From Stutzerimonas kunmingensis (lineage in GTDB: Bacteria; Pseudomonadota; Gammaproteobacteria; Pseudomonadales; Pseudomonadaceae), in NCBI RefSeq assembly GCF_021432085.1, contig NZ_CP090366.1, positions 806,001 to 870,000 on the forward strand: a stretch of 64,000 nt of DNA, read 5' to 3'. Positions 49,386 through 58,323 of this stretch are shown here, piece by piece; position 1 is the first letter of the stretch, and the number at the start of each line of letters is the position of its first letter. The notes under the pieces are model-generated. The model was not told where the DNA came from. It ran no database searches and saw only the letters and a program-made list of their open reading frames with translations. Both the position numbers and the translations under genes were made by a program.

Positions 49386-49765
49386 GCTTAAAGCGCTTCA
49401 GAAATCGCCCAAAAAATCGCCTGTGAGCATGTCAATCTCCAGGTGGAAGCTGCGCAATGGCTTTTGATTTCCGTGCAAGGATCCGGTTGCAACGATACTC
49501 ATTGAAGTCAAAGATTGCTCAATGTACGGCTAATACCATCAGCCTCTAACCGCTGCCTTCACATTATTATATTCCGATCATCTTAATAGTTTAATTTAGG
49601 CTGCAGCTTTGATAATAATCGCTTAAAATAATGTGCGCTGTTAATACTGATATCGCCGGTTCTTCCAACGAATGTTACAACTACCAACACCGTGGCAACT
49701 ACAACATCCGAGAAAGCTGCCACAGTTCCGAGAGGTGCATGGTCACAGTTGCGTAAGGTTTCGCT
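49386..49765. other. Intergenic stretch without a supported gene
   Basis: AT-rich in its middle (49555-49660). No reading frame with a ribosome site or known product was seen. Confidence 0.4.
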
Positions 49766-49975
49766 TCAGCAATTAGCGTGGGCGTGCTTCGCTGAAGTTG
49801 CTTTTGAGGCTACCTCCTGGGCTTGGTCCTTCTGGTCAGCCTGATAACTAGCGATCGCTATTTGGCGAGCCTGCTCCATACGAGCAAAGGTACGATCACC
49901 ACCACCTTCTGCCATTGCATAGGAAGAGCTTGCTGCGATGGCGAGCAGTACAGAAACGGATCTGAAGAATTTCAT
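49766..49975 (-). CDS. Small PtrA-like exported protein
   Basis: A 69-residue secreted protein. The signal peptide MKFFRSVSVLLAIAASSSYAMA precedes EGGGDRTFARMEQARQIAIAS, the PtrA N-terminal domain in its shortest form, and a C-terminal tail with His and Cys (SAKHAHANC). P. aeruginosa PtrA is a small copper-inducible periplasmic protein of the same type. It lies between the copA operon and copR, with a degenerate CopR box upstream at 50099. Confidence 0.8.
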   Translation of the reverse strand: MKFFRSVSVLLAIAASSSYAMAEGGGDRTFARMEQARQIAIASYQADQKDQAQEVASKATSAKHAHANC

Positions 49976-50098
49976 TACTTGTTACCTCGTTCGAAGACAT
50001 GGGAGACCCAGCGCAGCTCCATAAATAGAGGCTTTGGCTTTGGCTTGGTCTTGTGTCTAAGCTAACCGAGCGTTCCTGTCAGAACCCTGATTTAGACA

Positions 50099-50112
50099 TT
50101 ACGGTTTCGTCA
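50099..50112 (-). promoter_or_regulatory. Degenerate CopR-box-like site
   Basis: TTACGGTTTCGTCA resembles the island's CopR motif with an imperfect right half, 124 bp upstream of the PtrA-like gene at 49975. The weakest of the set. Confidence 0.3.
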
Positions 50113-50204
50113 GTAATGCATAAAGGCAGTGAGCCCAAGCGAAAGCGCAGGTAGCGTGCATGGTGCCTTTTCGTTCAGGCAAATAGGTCTTGTTTCCAGC
50201 GGGC

Positions 50205-50229
50205 AAAAAAAGGGCGCCATCTAGGCGCC
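50205..50229 (-). terminator. Minus-strand rho-independent terminator without an upstream gene
   Basis: GGCGCC-tagat-GGCGCC forms a six-bp stem followed on the minus strand by CTTTTTTT. No minus-strand gene lies between it and copR. It could end a short RNA transcribed leftwards from the copR promoter region. Confidence 0.6.
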
Positions 50230-50330
50230 GATAGGCCAAAGGAGCATGGAAAAGGCCAAAAAGCAGAGTGTGGGAGCAACTGCTGATGTAGACGTTAACG
50301 CTACAAGCTGTCAGACAGATGATGCGAGCA

Positions 50331-50344
50331 TTACGTTTCTGTAA
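50331..50344 (+). promoter_or_regulatory. Putative CopR box before copR
   Basis: TTACGTTTCTGTAA, one change from a perfect dyad, 62 bp before the copR start codon. It suggests that CopR controls its own gene. Confidence 0.6.
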
Positions 50345-50405
50345 GGTACTGGCTGCACGCCCTGACAATCGGCACACTGCTCCAAATGCCGGAGGGAATA
50401 CTTTC

Positions 50406-51086
50406 ATGAAGCTTCTTGTTGCTGAAGACGAGCCGAAAACAGGCACCTACCTACAGCAGGGGCTTTCAGAGGCAGGCTTCACAGTCGATAGAGTTGAAAA
50501 CGGGACCGATGCTGCTCAGCACGCGCTTCATACCACATACGACTTGCTCATCTTAGACGTGATGATGCCTGGCCTGGATGGGTGGCAGGTTTTACAGAAA
50601 GTCCGCGCTGCTGGTAATGAGGTTCCCGTGCTCTTTCTCACCGCCCGAGACGGGGTTCAGGATCGAGTAAAGGGATTGGAGTTGGGCGCTGATGATTATC
50701 TCATCAAGCCGTTTGCCTTCTCCGAATTGCTAGCCAGGATCCGTACGTTGCTTCGCCGCGGCAATAATGTCCCCAACCAAACAATACTCAAACTCCTCGA
50801 CCTTGAGGTCGATCTGCTCAGGCGTCGAGTTACGCGATCGGGGAAACGAATAGACCTAACTGCAAAGGAATTCGCACTTCTTGAGCTATTACTTCGGCGT
50901 CGCGGGGAAGTGCTCTCAAAGTCCCTTATCGCCTCCCAAGTATGGGACATGAATTTCGACAGCGATACCAATGTGATTGAGGTGGCGGTACGACGGCTGA
51001 GAGCAAAAATCGATGATGAGTTCGAACCTAAGCTCATACAAACCGCGCGTGGGATGGGCTATTTGATCGACGCGCCAGACCCCTAG
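50406..51086 (+). CDS. copR: Copper response regulator CopR
   Basis: OmpR/PhoB-type response regulator of 226 residues. The receiver has acidic residues in AEDEP, phospho-acceptor Asp51 in [10 protein letters not shown] and Lys in [10 protein letters not shown]. The C-terminal winged helix includes [23 protein letters not shown] and [17 protein letters not shown]. It is close to CopR/CusR/PcoR. The ATG at 50406 follows GGAGGG. No kinase gene follows; the likely partner is the CopS-like kinase at 35386. It should bind the TTAC(A/G)-N4-TGTAA boxes found across the island. Confidence 0.93.
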   Translation: MKLLVAEDEPKTGTYLQQGLSEAGFTVDRVENGTDAAQHALHTTYDLLILDVMMPGLDGWQVLQKVRAAGNEVPVLFLTARDGVQDRVKGLELGADDYLIKPFAFSELLARIRTLLRRGNNVPNQTILKLLDLEVDLLRRRVTRSGKRIDLTAKEFALLELLLRRRGEVLSKSLIASQVWDMNFDSDTNVIEVAVRRLRAKIDDEFEPKLIQTARGMGYLIDAPDP

Positions 51087-51176
51087 AGCGAAATGCTCGG
51101 CATTTCACGCGATGGGCCAAGCTACCGGTACCGATGCGGTTAAGGCGAGCCACCGAGCAAGGAGCGGTGCCGAACC

Positions 51177-51835
51177 TCAGTTCTCCGAGCTGGATTTCTT
51201 CAGCTGTGGCACGAAGAAGATGGGTCTCTGCGGGGGAGCTATCAGAATATCACTGGATTTGATGCTAGTGCCCTTGCGACGCCTGGTCTTGCCATCCTTA
51301 CCGACCGCCAGCAAATCACCGGTCGCAACAGCGATATCGAGCGCCTGCTTTACGCGAAACTCGTCAGCCATGGTGTAGTTGGTCAATCCGCTCATCAGGC
51401 CCAAAAAAAGTTTCCGTTCTACCTCGTAGACCTGTTTGGGCAAGAGCTCTGAAAGTTCTCCTCGGACGCGGTCATCGGTGGCATCGTCGAAGTGATGCTC
51501 ATCCAACAGCAAATCGTGTTGGCCTGTCACGGCGATATCCGATTGGCGTCGTAGCCGAAAAAGCTGGAAGGCGACAGCATATGGGAAAAGTTGTTGCCGT
51601 ATTTCCAGTGGATCTTCTTCATCACATCGTTGGCGCGGTAGTTGTTCGCCAGATGGATAAACCAATAGGCCATCGGGTTGCTGCCAGCAGGGCGGATGAA
51701 GAACACGGTCATGTACTGGGCACCGCTTTCCTGTTTGATCCCTTCAGACAGATGGCGTTGGATCAGGTACTGCCAATTGCGAGGCTGATGTGCCTTCAGC
51801 TCTTTCAGCATGCCATGCGCTTTTGTTGGTGCAAT
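51177..51835 (-). pseudogene. Truncated, frameshifted gene, possibly TcmP-like
   Basis: Two minus-strand frames join end to end. The upstream one (to 51835) contains MLKELKAHQPRNWQYLIQ, GSNPMAYWFIHLANNYRAND and FFGYDANR. The downstream one continues DIAVTGQHDLLLDEHHFDDA to the stop at 51177. A single missing base near 51539-51542 explains the break. No start codon or N-terminal domain lies upstream, so only the C-terminal part remains. The pattern reminds me of three-Cys-motif partner proteins (TcmP), a weak identification. Confidence 0.5.
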
Positions 51836-52065
51836 CTATAAGCGTGCGTCGGTTGCCGGGCATTAGTAAATGAAAGGCTACCGAGACAGTAAAGATTTGA
51901 AGTGGGCAGTCTTCAAGCTAATCAGGCGATCTACAATAAAGCCAACGTCTAACCGAGTCACATTGAAGTCAATTTAGTCGATTAAACGTCTTTATATATA
52001 GCGCGCCTCGGTTGCATGCGGCTTTTGATTGGGAATGCAATGGCGGGACATTAGCGCGTGCACGC

Positions 52066-52500
52066 TTACCGTGGTGCATTGAAACTCAAAATATCCAGTT
52101 GCTCGGTCAGCCAGCGATGCGCCTGATATGTACTCTGAAATTTACGAGCTAGGATGCGTACACCTTTATCTACGCTACAGTCACGGAGCGTGAGGCCATG
52201 ACCTTCTTCGTCGATTTCGTAGGTCTTTGCTTTCATATCGCCGAGCTGCATCGCCAGCAGCCTAACGTCATCGAGTGAATGAATGGGGGCTATGCTGTGC
52301 TTGCGCACGTAGGAGCGTACCTTCTCAGAAAGCTCATTGAAGTCATCTGCATTAATGCGGTGGACTATATCATCTGAATCTGGGATTTTCTCCGGATAGT
52401 CATCATCAAGTGATACGCAGTGTTCCACACCGTGAATGCTTGCTACTAGGTATTGACCGCCGACTTCGTCGCGCTCGCAGTTAAGAATTAGGATAGACAT
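52066..52500 (-). CDS. Hypothetical protein
   Basis: A 144-residue acidic soluble protein that I do not recognise. It starts MSILILNCERDEVGGQYLVAS after a GAGGAA ribosome site six bases upstream. It has no membrane segment, signal peptide or metal motif. The C-terminal half (ARKFQSTYQAHRWLTEQLDIL) is helical. It stands alone in an AT-richer stretch near the recombinase gene, as accessory genes often do. Confidence 0.6.
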   Translation of the reverse strand: MSILILNCERDEVGGQYLVASIHGVEHCVSLDDDYPEKIPDSDDIVHRINADDFNELSEKVRSYVRKHSIAPIHSLDDVRLLAMQLGDMKAKTYEIDEEGHGLTLRDCSVDKGVRILARKFQSTYQAHRWLTEQLDILSFNAPR

Positions 52501-53070
52501 GATTTTTCCTCAGGTTGTTGTTCTGTTCATAATTCTAAGTTGCTCTGCTTAAAAAAGGCAATAGGCTAACTGTATTTTTATGCAGTCTCTGGTTAACGCC
52601 CCGGAGGCCGTTCGGCTGGCTATCTAGTAGAGTGTTCGACCCAAAACTCATAATTTAAAAGTGGCACAAGCAGTATGTCGTGGGCAGTGGTGTCTCGGTA
52701 AGCGATCGCGCCAGTCCGTCGCCGACCCAGGCTGTGAGCGCAATTTAAAATTACTCTACTTGGTTCTCGCATTTTAAAATGTGAATCGGCTGAAAGAGTG
52801 GAAGCACCTGCTGATACCCGACGCTATCCAGTCGGTCTATGTGCTGCTCCCGGCGGGTTGTCTTGATGGGTCAGGTAACATGGTGCGTTCTTGGCCAACG
52901 AACCAAAGTCCGGAATGCGATATAGAAAGGATAGAATTTTTGCACCTTTGCAATGTTTGGCTTTTGGGGTTATATGAAAAATAATGCTCTGGTTGTTGTT
53001 TTTTTGTTTTCGTATTTGCTATAATTGATTGTGTGGCATGTGTCACGCAAATAATAATTAGAAGAATAAT
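52501..53070. other. Intergenic stretch upstream of the recombinase gene
   Basis: No convincing gene; the frame at 52781-52984 lacks a ribosome site and known features. The last 100 bp are strongly AT-rich (near ATAATTGATTGTGTG) and probably hold the recombinase promoter. Confidence 0.4.
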
Positions 53071-53964
53071 ATGAATGCAGAGACTCAAAGCGCCTATATT
53101 AGTTTGGCCAGTAATTTTTATGCGACTCGGATGCAGGGCGTTGAGCTTGATGAGCTCAATATTATTGGTGCTTTACTACGGGCGGCCCCTGATTACCGCC
53201 CGGATTATTATCGGCGCCTACGTAACGCTTTGGCGTTTGATCAAAAGCATCGAGGAAATTTCTGGGCTGCCCAAGAAATCAATCGTACGCTCAATCCGGT
53301 CACTGTGTTAAATCTGCCGCGAAAGAAAAAGCAGCGACGTCCGCAGAAGCTTTCTACCGCTGATTTCGAAGCGTGGCTACGGTGTCTGGCTGAACGAGAT
53401 ATGCCTGTCGAAGCGGGAGCTTTAATGGTGATATCTCTTACCGGAGCGCGATCATGCGAGCTTAACGGAATTTCTATCGATGGCCGGCGCATCCATATAT
53501 CCGGTGCAAAGCTTAGCCACAACGGTTTACGCGGCGCTAGCCGAACGCTTGAGGCTGATGGAGACGTCTGCAATATCTTGAGAAACGCTCTCGCTGCTTT
53601 TAAATGTCAGCCGCGCAGTATGGATTCAATACGCGTTGCGCTTCACCAAGTCGCTACTGAGCTATTCGGTAGGAGGAAGGTGCCGAGTATGTACACACTT
53701 CGTCACCAGTTCGGCTCAAATCTGAAAGCCTCAGGCATGTCCGCAATAGAAATGGCATACGTCATGGGGCACCAGGCTACCGATTCGATTAGCCGCTATG
53801 GCGATAAAAGATTTGGACGTGCAGAAGCGGTTAAGGTTAAGCCTGCAAGCGATGCTGACTTTTCAAAGGTGAGAGATACAGTGCCTGCTCGAATGCGTGC
53901 GGACGCCGTGGCTCTTAATGATCAGCGAGACTTGGATCGTAGGACTGAGGTCGCTGACGGCTGA
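53071..53964 (+). CDS. Tyrosine recombinase/integrase-like protein
   Basis: A 297-residue protein with a tyrosine-recombinase catalytic domain: Arg127 in SLTGARSCEL, probable Lys147 in HISGAKL, Arg211 in MYTLRHQFGSNL, His234 in VMGHQATDS and nucleophile Tyr243 in SRYGDKRF. The first His of the usual HxxR motif is replaced by Tyr, which occurs in some members. The N-terminal arm-binding part is short. It may have moved part of this island or act as a resolvase, but its target is not evident and no attachment site lies beside it. Confidence 0.78.
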   Translation: MNAETQSAYISLASNFYATRMQGVELDELNIIGALLRAAPDYRPDYYRRLRNALAFDQKHRGNFWAAQEINRTLNPVTVLNLPRKKKQRRPQKLSTADFEAWLRCLAERDMPVEAGALMVISLTGARSCELNGISIDGRRIHISGAKLSHNGLRGASRTLEADGDVCNILRNALAAFKCQPRSMDSIRVALHQVATELFGRRKVPSMYTLRHQFGSNLKASGMSAIEMAYVMGHQATDSISRYGDKRFGRAEAVKVKPASDADFSKVRDTVPARMRADAVALNDQRDLDRRTEVADG

Positions 53965-54156
53965 GGTGATGTGGTCATTTCAGCGGACAATCATGAATTC
54001 CTTAGGCTATAGAGCGTTTGTATCTAGCTCTGGTTTTGATAGCGGTTTCCACCTTTACGTCGTCAACGCTCAGGTATCTGTTCGTTTTGTCGAACCATTG
54101 CATCGCCCTTTGTGATTGGCGTATAAACACACAAACACCTATTAGCGGAGAACGCT

Positions 54157-54396
54157 ATGAATACCATTCGCTGGAATGTCGCCGTCTCGGCCGACACCGA
54201 CCAGTCGCTTCGGATGTTTCTGGCCAGCCAGGGCGGCGGCCGTAAGGGCGACCTGTCGCGCTTCATCGAAGAAGCGGTACGGGCACACATCCTGGAGCTG
54301 AGCGCTGAGCAGGCCAAGGCCGCTAACGCCCATCTGAGTGAGGCAGAATTGACCAACGCGGTTGACGAAGCGCTCGACTGGGCACGTAAGCGCTGA
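54157..54396 (+). CDS. Ribbon-helix-helix antitoxin
   Basis: A 79-residue protein. WNVAVSADTDQSLRMFLASQ followed by GDLSRFIEEAVRAHIL resembles a ribbon-helix-helix DNA-binding domain, with a C-terminal toxin-binding tail (HLSEAELTNAVDEALDWARKR). A GGAGA site precedes the ATG. Its stop shares a base with the toxin start (TGATG), the usual coupling of a toxin-antitoxin pair. Such RHH/PIN pairs are known passengers beside tnpA in Tn3-family transposons. Confidence 0.85.
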   Translation: MNTIRWNVAVSADTDQSLRMFLASQGGGRKGDLSRFIEEAVRAHILELSAEQAKAANAHLSEAELTNAVDEALDWARKR

Positions 54397-54806
54397 TGCG
54401 GGTCGTGTTGGATACCAACATCCTGTTCAGCGCCCTGATCTCGCCACATGGCGCGCCCGATGCGATCTACCGTGCCTGGCGGGCGGCGCGTTTCGAGGTG
54501 GTGACCTCGCGGATGCAACTCGATGAAATTCGTCGAGCCAGCCGCTATCCCAAGCTTCAGGCCATCCTACAGCCCGCCAAGGTGGGCGCCATGATCAATA
54601 ACCTGCAACGGGCTGTGGTACTGGAGCGCCTGACCATCGAGGTCGAAGCCGATGATCCGGATGACTCGTTTTTGCTGGCCATGGCCTTGGCGGGCGATGC
54701 GGACTACCTGGTAACCGGTGATCGCCGCGCCGGCCTGCTGCAACGCGGGCACATCGAACGCACGCGGATCGTCACGCCCGCCGTGTTCTGCGTCGAGGTG
54801 CTGTGA
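54396..54806 (+). CDS. PIN-domain toxin
   Basis: A 136-residue putative ribonuclease toxin of the PIN family. The catalytic acidic residues lie in RVVLDTNILFSALIS (Asp near the N terminus), SRMQLDEIRRAS (Glu) and ADDPDDSFLLAMAL with DADYLVTGD (Asp). It overlaps the antitoxin by one base and ends four bases before tnpA, so all three genes are probably transcribed together. Confidence 0.88.
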   Translation: MRVVLDTNILFSALISPHGAPDAIYRAWRAARFEVVTSRMQLDEIRRASRYPKLQAILQPAKVGAMINNLQRAVVLERLTIEVEADDPDDSFLLAMALAGDADYLVTGDRRAGLLQRGHIERTRIVTPAVFCVEVL

Positions 54807-54809
54807 TCA

Positions 54810-57803
54810 ATGCCGGTCGGTTTTCTGACTCAAGAGCAACGCGACGGTTTTGGCCGCTATGTTGATTCGCCCAGCCGTGAAGAGCTGGAACGTTACTTCC
54901 ACCTGAGCGATGAAGACCGTGAAGCCATCCAGGTGCTGCGGGGTAACCATAACCGTCTGGGTTATGCCGTTCTGCTGACCACCGTCCGCTTCGTTGGCGT
55001 TCTGCCGGACAAGCCCGCCGCCGTGCCGGTGGAAGTCCTGCAGGTGCTTTGCCGACAACTGGCGATTCCAGACCCCGACTGCCTCCAGCGCTATAGCGAT
55101 CATCGCCGCTGGATACATGCCACCGATATTCAGAACCGCTTTGGCTATCGTCATTTCACCGATCCGGGCATCGGCTTTCGCTTGAGCCGCTGGCTGTATG
55201 CCCTCTGCTGGACGGGCACCGACCGGCCGGGAGTGCTGTTTGAGCGAGCCACCTCGTGGCTGTTCACACAGAAAGTCCTCCTGCCTGGTGTGTCTCAACT
55301 AGAGCGCTTTATCGCCCAGTTGCGCAGTCGGGTCGAAGAACGCCTCTGGTTTACGCTGGGCCGCAGCGTGACTGAGGAACAGCGATTGCAACTGCAAGAC
55401 TTGCTGACGGTGGCCGAAGGCAACCGCAGCTCCCGGCTGGATCAATTGCGCTCCGGCCCGGTCATGGTCAGTGGCCCCGCGTTGATTCGGGCACTGCGCC
55501 GGCTCGATGACGTGCGCGGCATCGGCATCACCTTGCCGGCGGCGGCGCACATCCCTCCCAGCCGTATCGCCGCCCTGGCCCGCTTCGCCAACACGGCCAA
55601 GGTCACCGCGATTAATCGGCTGCCGGCGTCGCGGCGGATGGCGACACTGGTGGCCTTCGCACTCTGCCTGGAGGCGACTGCGCACGACGACGCACTGGAA
55701 GTCCTGGAGGCCTTGCTGCGCGACCTGTTCAGCAACGCGGAGAAGGCCGACAAGAAAGCCCGCATGCGCAGCCTGAAAGACCTGGATCGGTCGGCCGCGA
55801 CGCTCGCCGCCGCGTGCAAGGTCGTGCTGGACAGCTCGATCAGCGATGACAACGTGCGCGCCCGGCTGTTCAACGACCTGCCGAGGACCACCCTGGAAAA
55901 GGCCCTGGAAGAGGTCAACGCGCTGATCCGCCCGGTAGATGACGTCTATTTTCTTGCATTGGAAGCGCGCTACCGCAGCGTGCGCCGCTTCCTGCCCGAC
56001 CTGCTCAAGCACATCCGCTTCGGCTTCAGCCCGGCCGGCAAGGGCGTGGCGGCTAGTCTGGAGTGGCTGCAACTGAACCTGCCGCGCCGGAAGCCAGAGG
56101 ATGACGCGCCGCAGGAGATCGTGGCCAAGGCTTGGCAGAAGCACATCACCCGCGAAGATGGCTCCCTCGACATGGGTGCCTATGTGTTCTGCACGCTCGA
56201 TGCGCTGCGCACGGCCCTGCGCCGCCGCGATGTCTTCGTCTCGCCCAGTTGGCGCTATGCCGACCCGCGCCTTGGCCTGCTCGACGGTGCCGAATGGCTG
56301 GCGGCGCGACCGATCATCTGCCGGTCACTGGGCCTGACCATCGACGCCAAAACCACCCTGGACGCCTTGTCCGTCGAGCTGGATGCAACCTGGCTGGCAG
56401 TAGCCGCGCGCCTGCCCGACAACCCGGCGATTCAACTGAGCGAGAACACCGAGGGCAAGACCGAACTGTCGCTCGGGGCGCTGGACAAGCTGGACGAGCC
56501 CTGCTCGTTGCTGCAACTGCGGGCGGCCGTGTCTGACCTGATGCCGCGTGTCGATCTGCCGGAAATCCTCTTGGAAATCGCCGCCCGCACTGGCTTTTCC
56601 GAGGCCTTCACCCATGTCTCCGAACGCAATGCACGCGCCGACAACCTGGTCACCAGCCTCTGCGCGGTGCTGTTGGGCGGGGCCTGCAACACCGGCCTGG
56701 AGCCCTTGATCCGCACCGACAACCCGGCGCTGCGCCGTGACCGGCTGTCCTGGGTCAGCCAGAATTATATCCGCGACGACACCCTGTCAGCGGCTAACGC
56801 CATCCTGGTCGGAGCGCAAAGCCAACTGGAACTGGCCCAAGTCTGGGGTGGCGGCGAGGTCGCCTCCGCCGATGGCATGCGCTTCGTCGTACCGGTGCGC
56901 ACCGTGCATGCCGGCCCCAATCCGAAGTATTTCGGCACCGGCCGGGGTGTCACCTGGTACAACCTGATTTCCGACCAATTCTCCGGCCTCAACGCCATCA
57001 CCGTGCCCGGCACGCTGCGCGACAGCCTGGTGTTGCTGGCGGTCGTGCTGGAACAGCAGACCGAGTTGCAGCCGACGCAAATCATGACCGACACCGGGGC
57101 CTACAGCGATGTGGTGTTCGGGCTCTTCCGCCTACTTGGCTACCACTTCAGTCCGCGGCTGGCCGATGTCGGCGGTACCCGCTTCTGGCGCACGCGCCCG
57201 GACGCGGACTACGGCAAGCTCAACGGGCTGGCCCGCCAGTCGGTCAAACTCGACCTGATCGCCGAGCACTGGGACGACCTGCTGCGCCTGGCCGGCTCGC
57301 TCAAACTCGGCCGGGTGCCGGCGACTGGCATCATGCGCACGCTGCAAACGGGAGATAGACCCACCCGGCTGGCCCAGGCGCTGGCCGAATTCGGGCGGAT
57401 CGAAAAGACTCTGCACACGTTGACCTATATCGACGACGAGTCCAAGCGCCGCGCCACCCTGACCCAGTTGAACCGAGGCGAAGGCCGGCACAGCCTGGCC
57501 CGCGCCGTGTTCCACGGCAAACGCGGCGAGCTCCGCCAGCGCTACCGCGAAGGCCAGGAAGACCAGCTCGGTGCTCTGGGCCTGGTGGTGAACATCATCG
57601 TGCTGTGGAACACCCTCTACATGACGGCGGCCGTGGAACGGCTCAAGCAGCACGGCTATCCAGTGCTGGAAGAGGATTTGGCCCGGCTATCGCCGCTGAT
57701 CTACGAGCACATCAACATGCTCGGGCGGTATTCCTTTGCGGTACCGGAAGAAGTTGCGCGCGGCGAGCTGCGGCCACTGCGTAATCCAGACGACGACCTG
57801 TGA
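54810..57803 (+). CDS. tnpA: Tn3-family transposase TnpA
   Basis: A 997-residue DDE transposase, full length for Tn3-family TnpA. The N-terminal part (FLTQEQRDGFGRYVDSPSRE) binds the inverted repeats. The catalytic region includes RTVHAGPNPKYFGTGRGVTWYN, QIMTDTGAYSDVVFGLF (Asp) and HGKRGELRQRYREGQEDQLG followed by NIIVLWNTLYM (Glu region). The gene appears intact. No resolvase gene is adjacent and I could not identify the 38-bp inverted repeats, so the transposon borders are unknown. The mer genes converge on its 3' end 13 bp away. Confidence 0.95.
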   Translation: MPVGFLTQEQRDGFGRYVDSPSREELERYFHLSDEDREAIQVLRGNHNRLGYAVLLTTVRFVGVLPDKPAAVPVEVLQVLCRQLAIPDPDCLQRYSDHRRWIHATDIQNRFGYRHFTDPGIGFRLSRWLYALCWTGTDRPGVLFERATSWLFTQKVLLPGVSQLERFIAQLRSRVEERLWFTLGRSVTEEQRLQLQDLLTVAEGNRSSRLDQLRSGPVMVSGPALIRALRRLDDVRGIGITLPAAAHIPPSRIAALARFANTAKVTAINRLPASRRMATLVAFALCLEATAHDDALEVLEALLRDLFSNAEKADKKARMRSLKDLDRSAATLAAACKVVLDSSISDDNVRARLFNDLPRTTLEKALEEVNALIRPVDDVYFLALEARYRSVRRFLPDLLKHIRFGFSPAGKGVAASLEWLQLNLPRRKPEDDAPQEIVAKAWQKHITREDGSLDMGAYVFCTLDALRTALRRRDVFVSPSWRYADPRLGLLDGAEWLAARPIICRSLGLTIDAKTTLDALSVELDATWLAVAARLPDNPAIQLSENTEGKTELSLGALDKLDEPCSLLQLRAAVSDLMPRVDLPEILLEIAARTGFSEAFTHVSERNARADNLVTSLCAVLLGGACNTGLEPLIRTDNPALRRDRLSWVSQNYIRDDTLSAANAILVGAQSQLELAQVWGGGEVASADGMRFVVPVRTVHAGPNPKYFGTGRGVTWYNLISDQFSGLNAITVPGTLRDSLVLLAVVLEQQTELQPTQIMTDTGAYSDVVFGLFRLLGYHFSPRLADVGGTRFWRTRPDADYGKLNGLARQSVKLDLIAEHWDDLLRLAGSLKLGRVPATGIMRTLQTGDRPTRLAQALAEFGRIEKTLHTLTYIDDESKRRATLTQLNRGEGRHSLARAVFHGKRGELRQRYREGQEDQLGALGLVVNIIVLWNTLYMTAAVERLKQHGYPVLEEDLARLSPLIYEHINMLGRYSFAVPEEVARGELRPLRNPDDDL

Positions 57804-57815
57804 TCCCCCTAAACG

Positions 57816-58028
57816 CTATGAGCAACACCCAAGCTGCTGCTGGATCGGCGGGCACTTCACCGAGCCGAACGAACAGAAAACGCAGCAATCCCCTGGGTTG
57901 GGGCGCAGCAGCGCCTTGCAGTTGCTGCACTCGTAATAGAACTGGCAGGCGTCCGTGGGCATGGTTTCCGGCTTGGCGAAGCCGCAGCGCGGGCAAGTCA
58001 GCACGGACTCAAGGACAATGGCGCTCAT
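57816..58028 (-). CDS. GDCCVxC-motif small heavy-metal protein
   Basis: A 70-residue cytosolic protein with an N-terminal zinc-ribbon-like CxxC (LTCPRCGFA) and the motif PGDCCVFCSFGSVKCPP, ending GCCS. Eleven cysteines suggest tight metal binding. Proteins of this type are found in mercury and other metal operons of proteobacteria. It is third in the run merT-merP-this gene, eight bases after merP. Its function is unknown. Confidence 0.88.
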   Translation of the reverse strand: MSAIVLESVLTCPRCGFAKPETMPTDACQFYYECSNCKALLRPNPGDCCVFCSFGSVKCPPIQQQLGCCS

Positions 58029-58035
58029 CGTGACC

Positions 58036-58311
58036 TCACTTCTGCACTGTGGAGGGGTATCCCGCGTTCGCGGTCGCCTCAGTCAGTGCCTCGGGCTGGG
58101 CCTTATCGGGATCGTAGGTGACGGTCGCCGTCTTCTGGTCGAAATTGACCTGGACGTCACTCACGCCGGACACCTTCTCCAGCGACTTCTTGACCGTGAT
58201 CGGACAGAGTCCGCACGTCATGTTCTGCACGTCGAGCGTGACGGTTTTCGGGGGAGCCGCCAGCGCCACGAAGGGCAAGGCGAAAAGCACGGCGATCAGC
58301 AGTTTGCGCAT
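58036..58311 (-). CDS. merP: Periplasmic mercury-binding protein MerP
   Basis: A 91-residue HMA-domain protein. The signal peptide (MRKLLIAVLFALPFVALA) is followed by VTLDVQNMTCGLCPITVKKSL, whose two cysteines bind Hg(II) and pass it to MerT. The C-terminal half completes the ferredoxin-like fold (VQVNFDQKTATVTYDPDKAQ). An AGGAG site precedes the ATG. It follows merT by 12 bp. Confidence 0.96.
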   Translation of the reverse strand: MRKLLIAVLFALPFVALAAPPKTVTLDVQNMTCGLCPITVKKSLEKVSGVSDVQVNFDQKTATVTYDPDKAQPEALTEATANAGYPSTVQK

Positions 58312-58323
58312 GGTTAATCTCCT

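Noticed and set aside
52781..52984. Possible 67-residue gene before the recombinase
   Set aside because: No ribosome site, no known feature, and mixed base usage; left as intergenic.
53965..57830. Complete Tn3 transposon with defined inverted repeats
   Set aside because: I could not find a convincing pair of about 38-bp inverted repeats starting GGGG around the tnpA and mer genes, so no borders are given.
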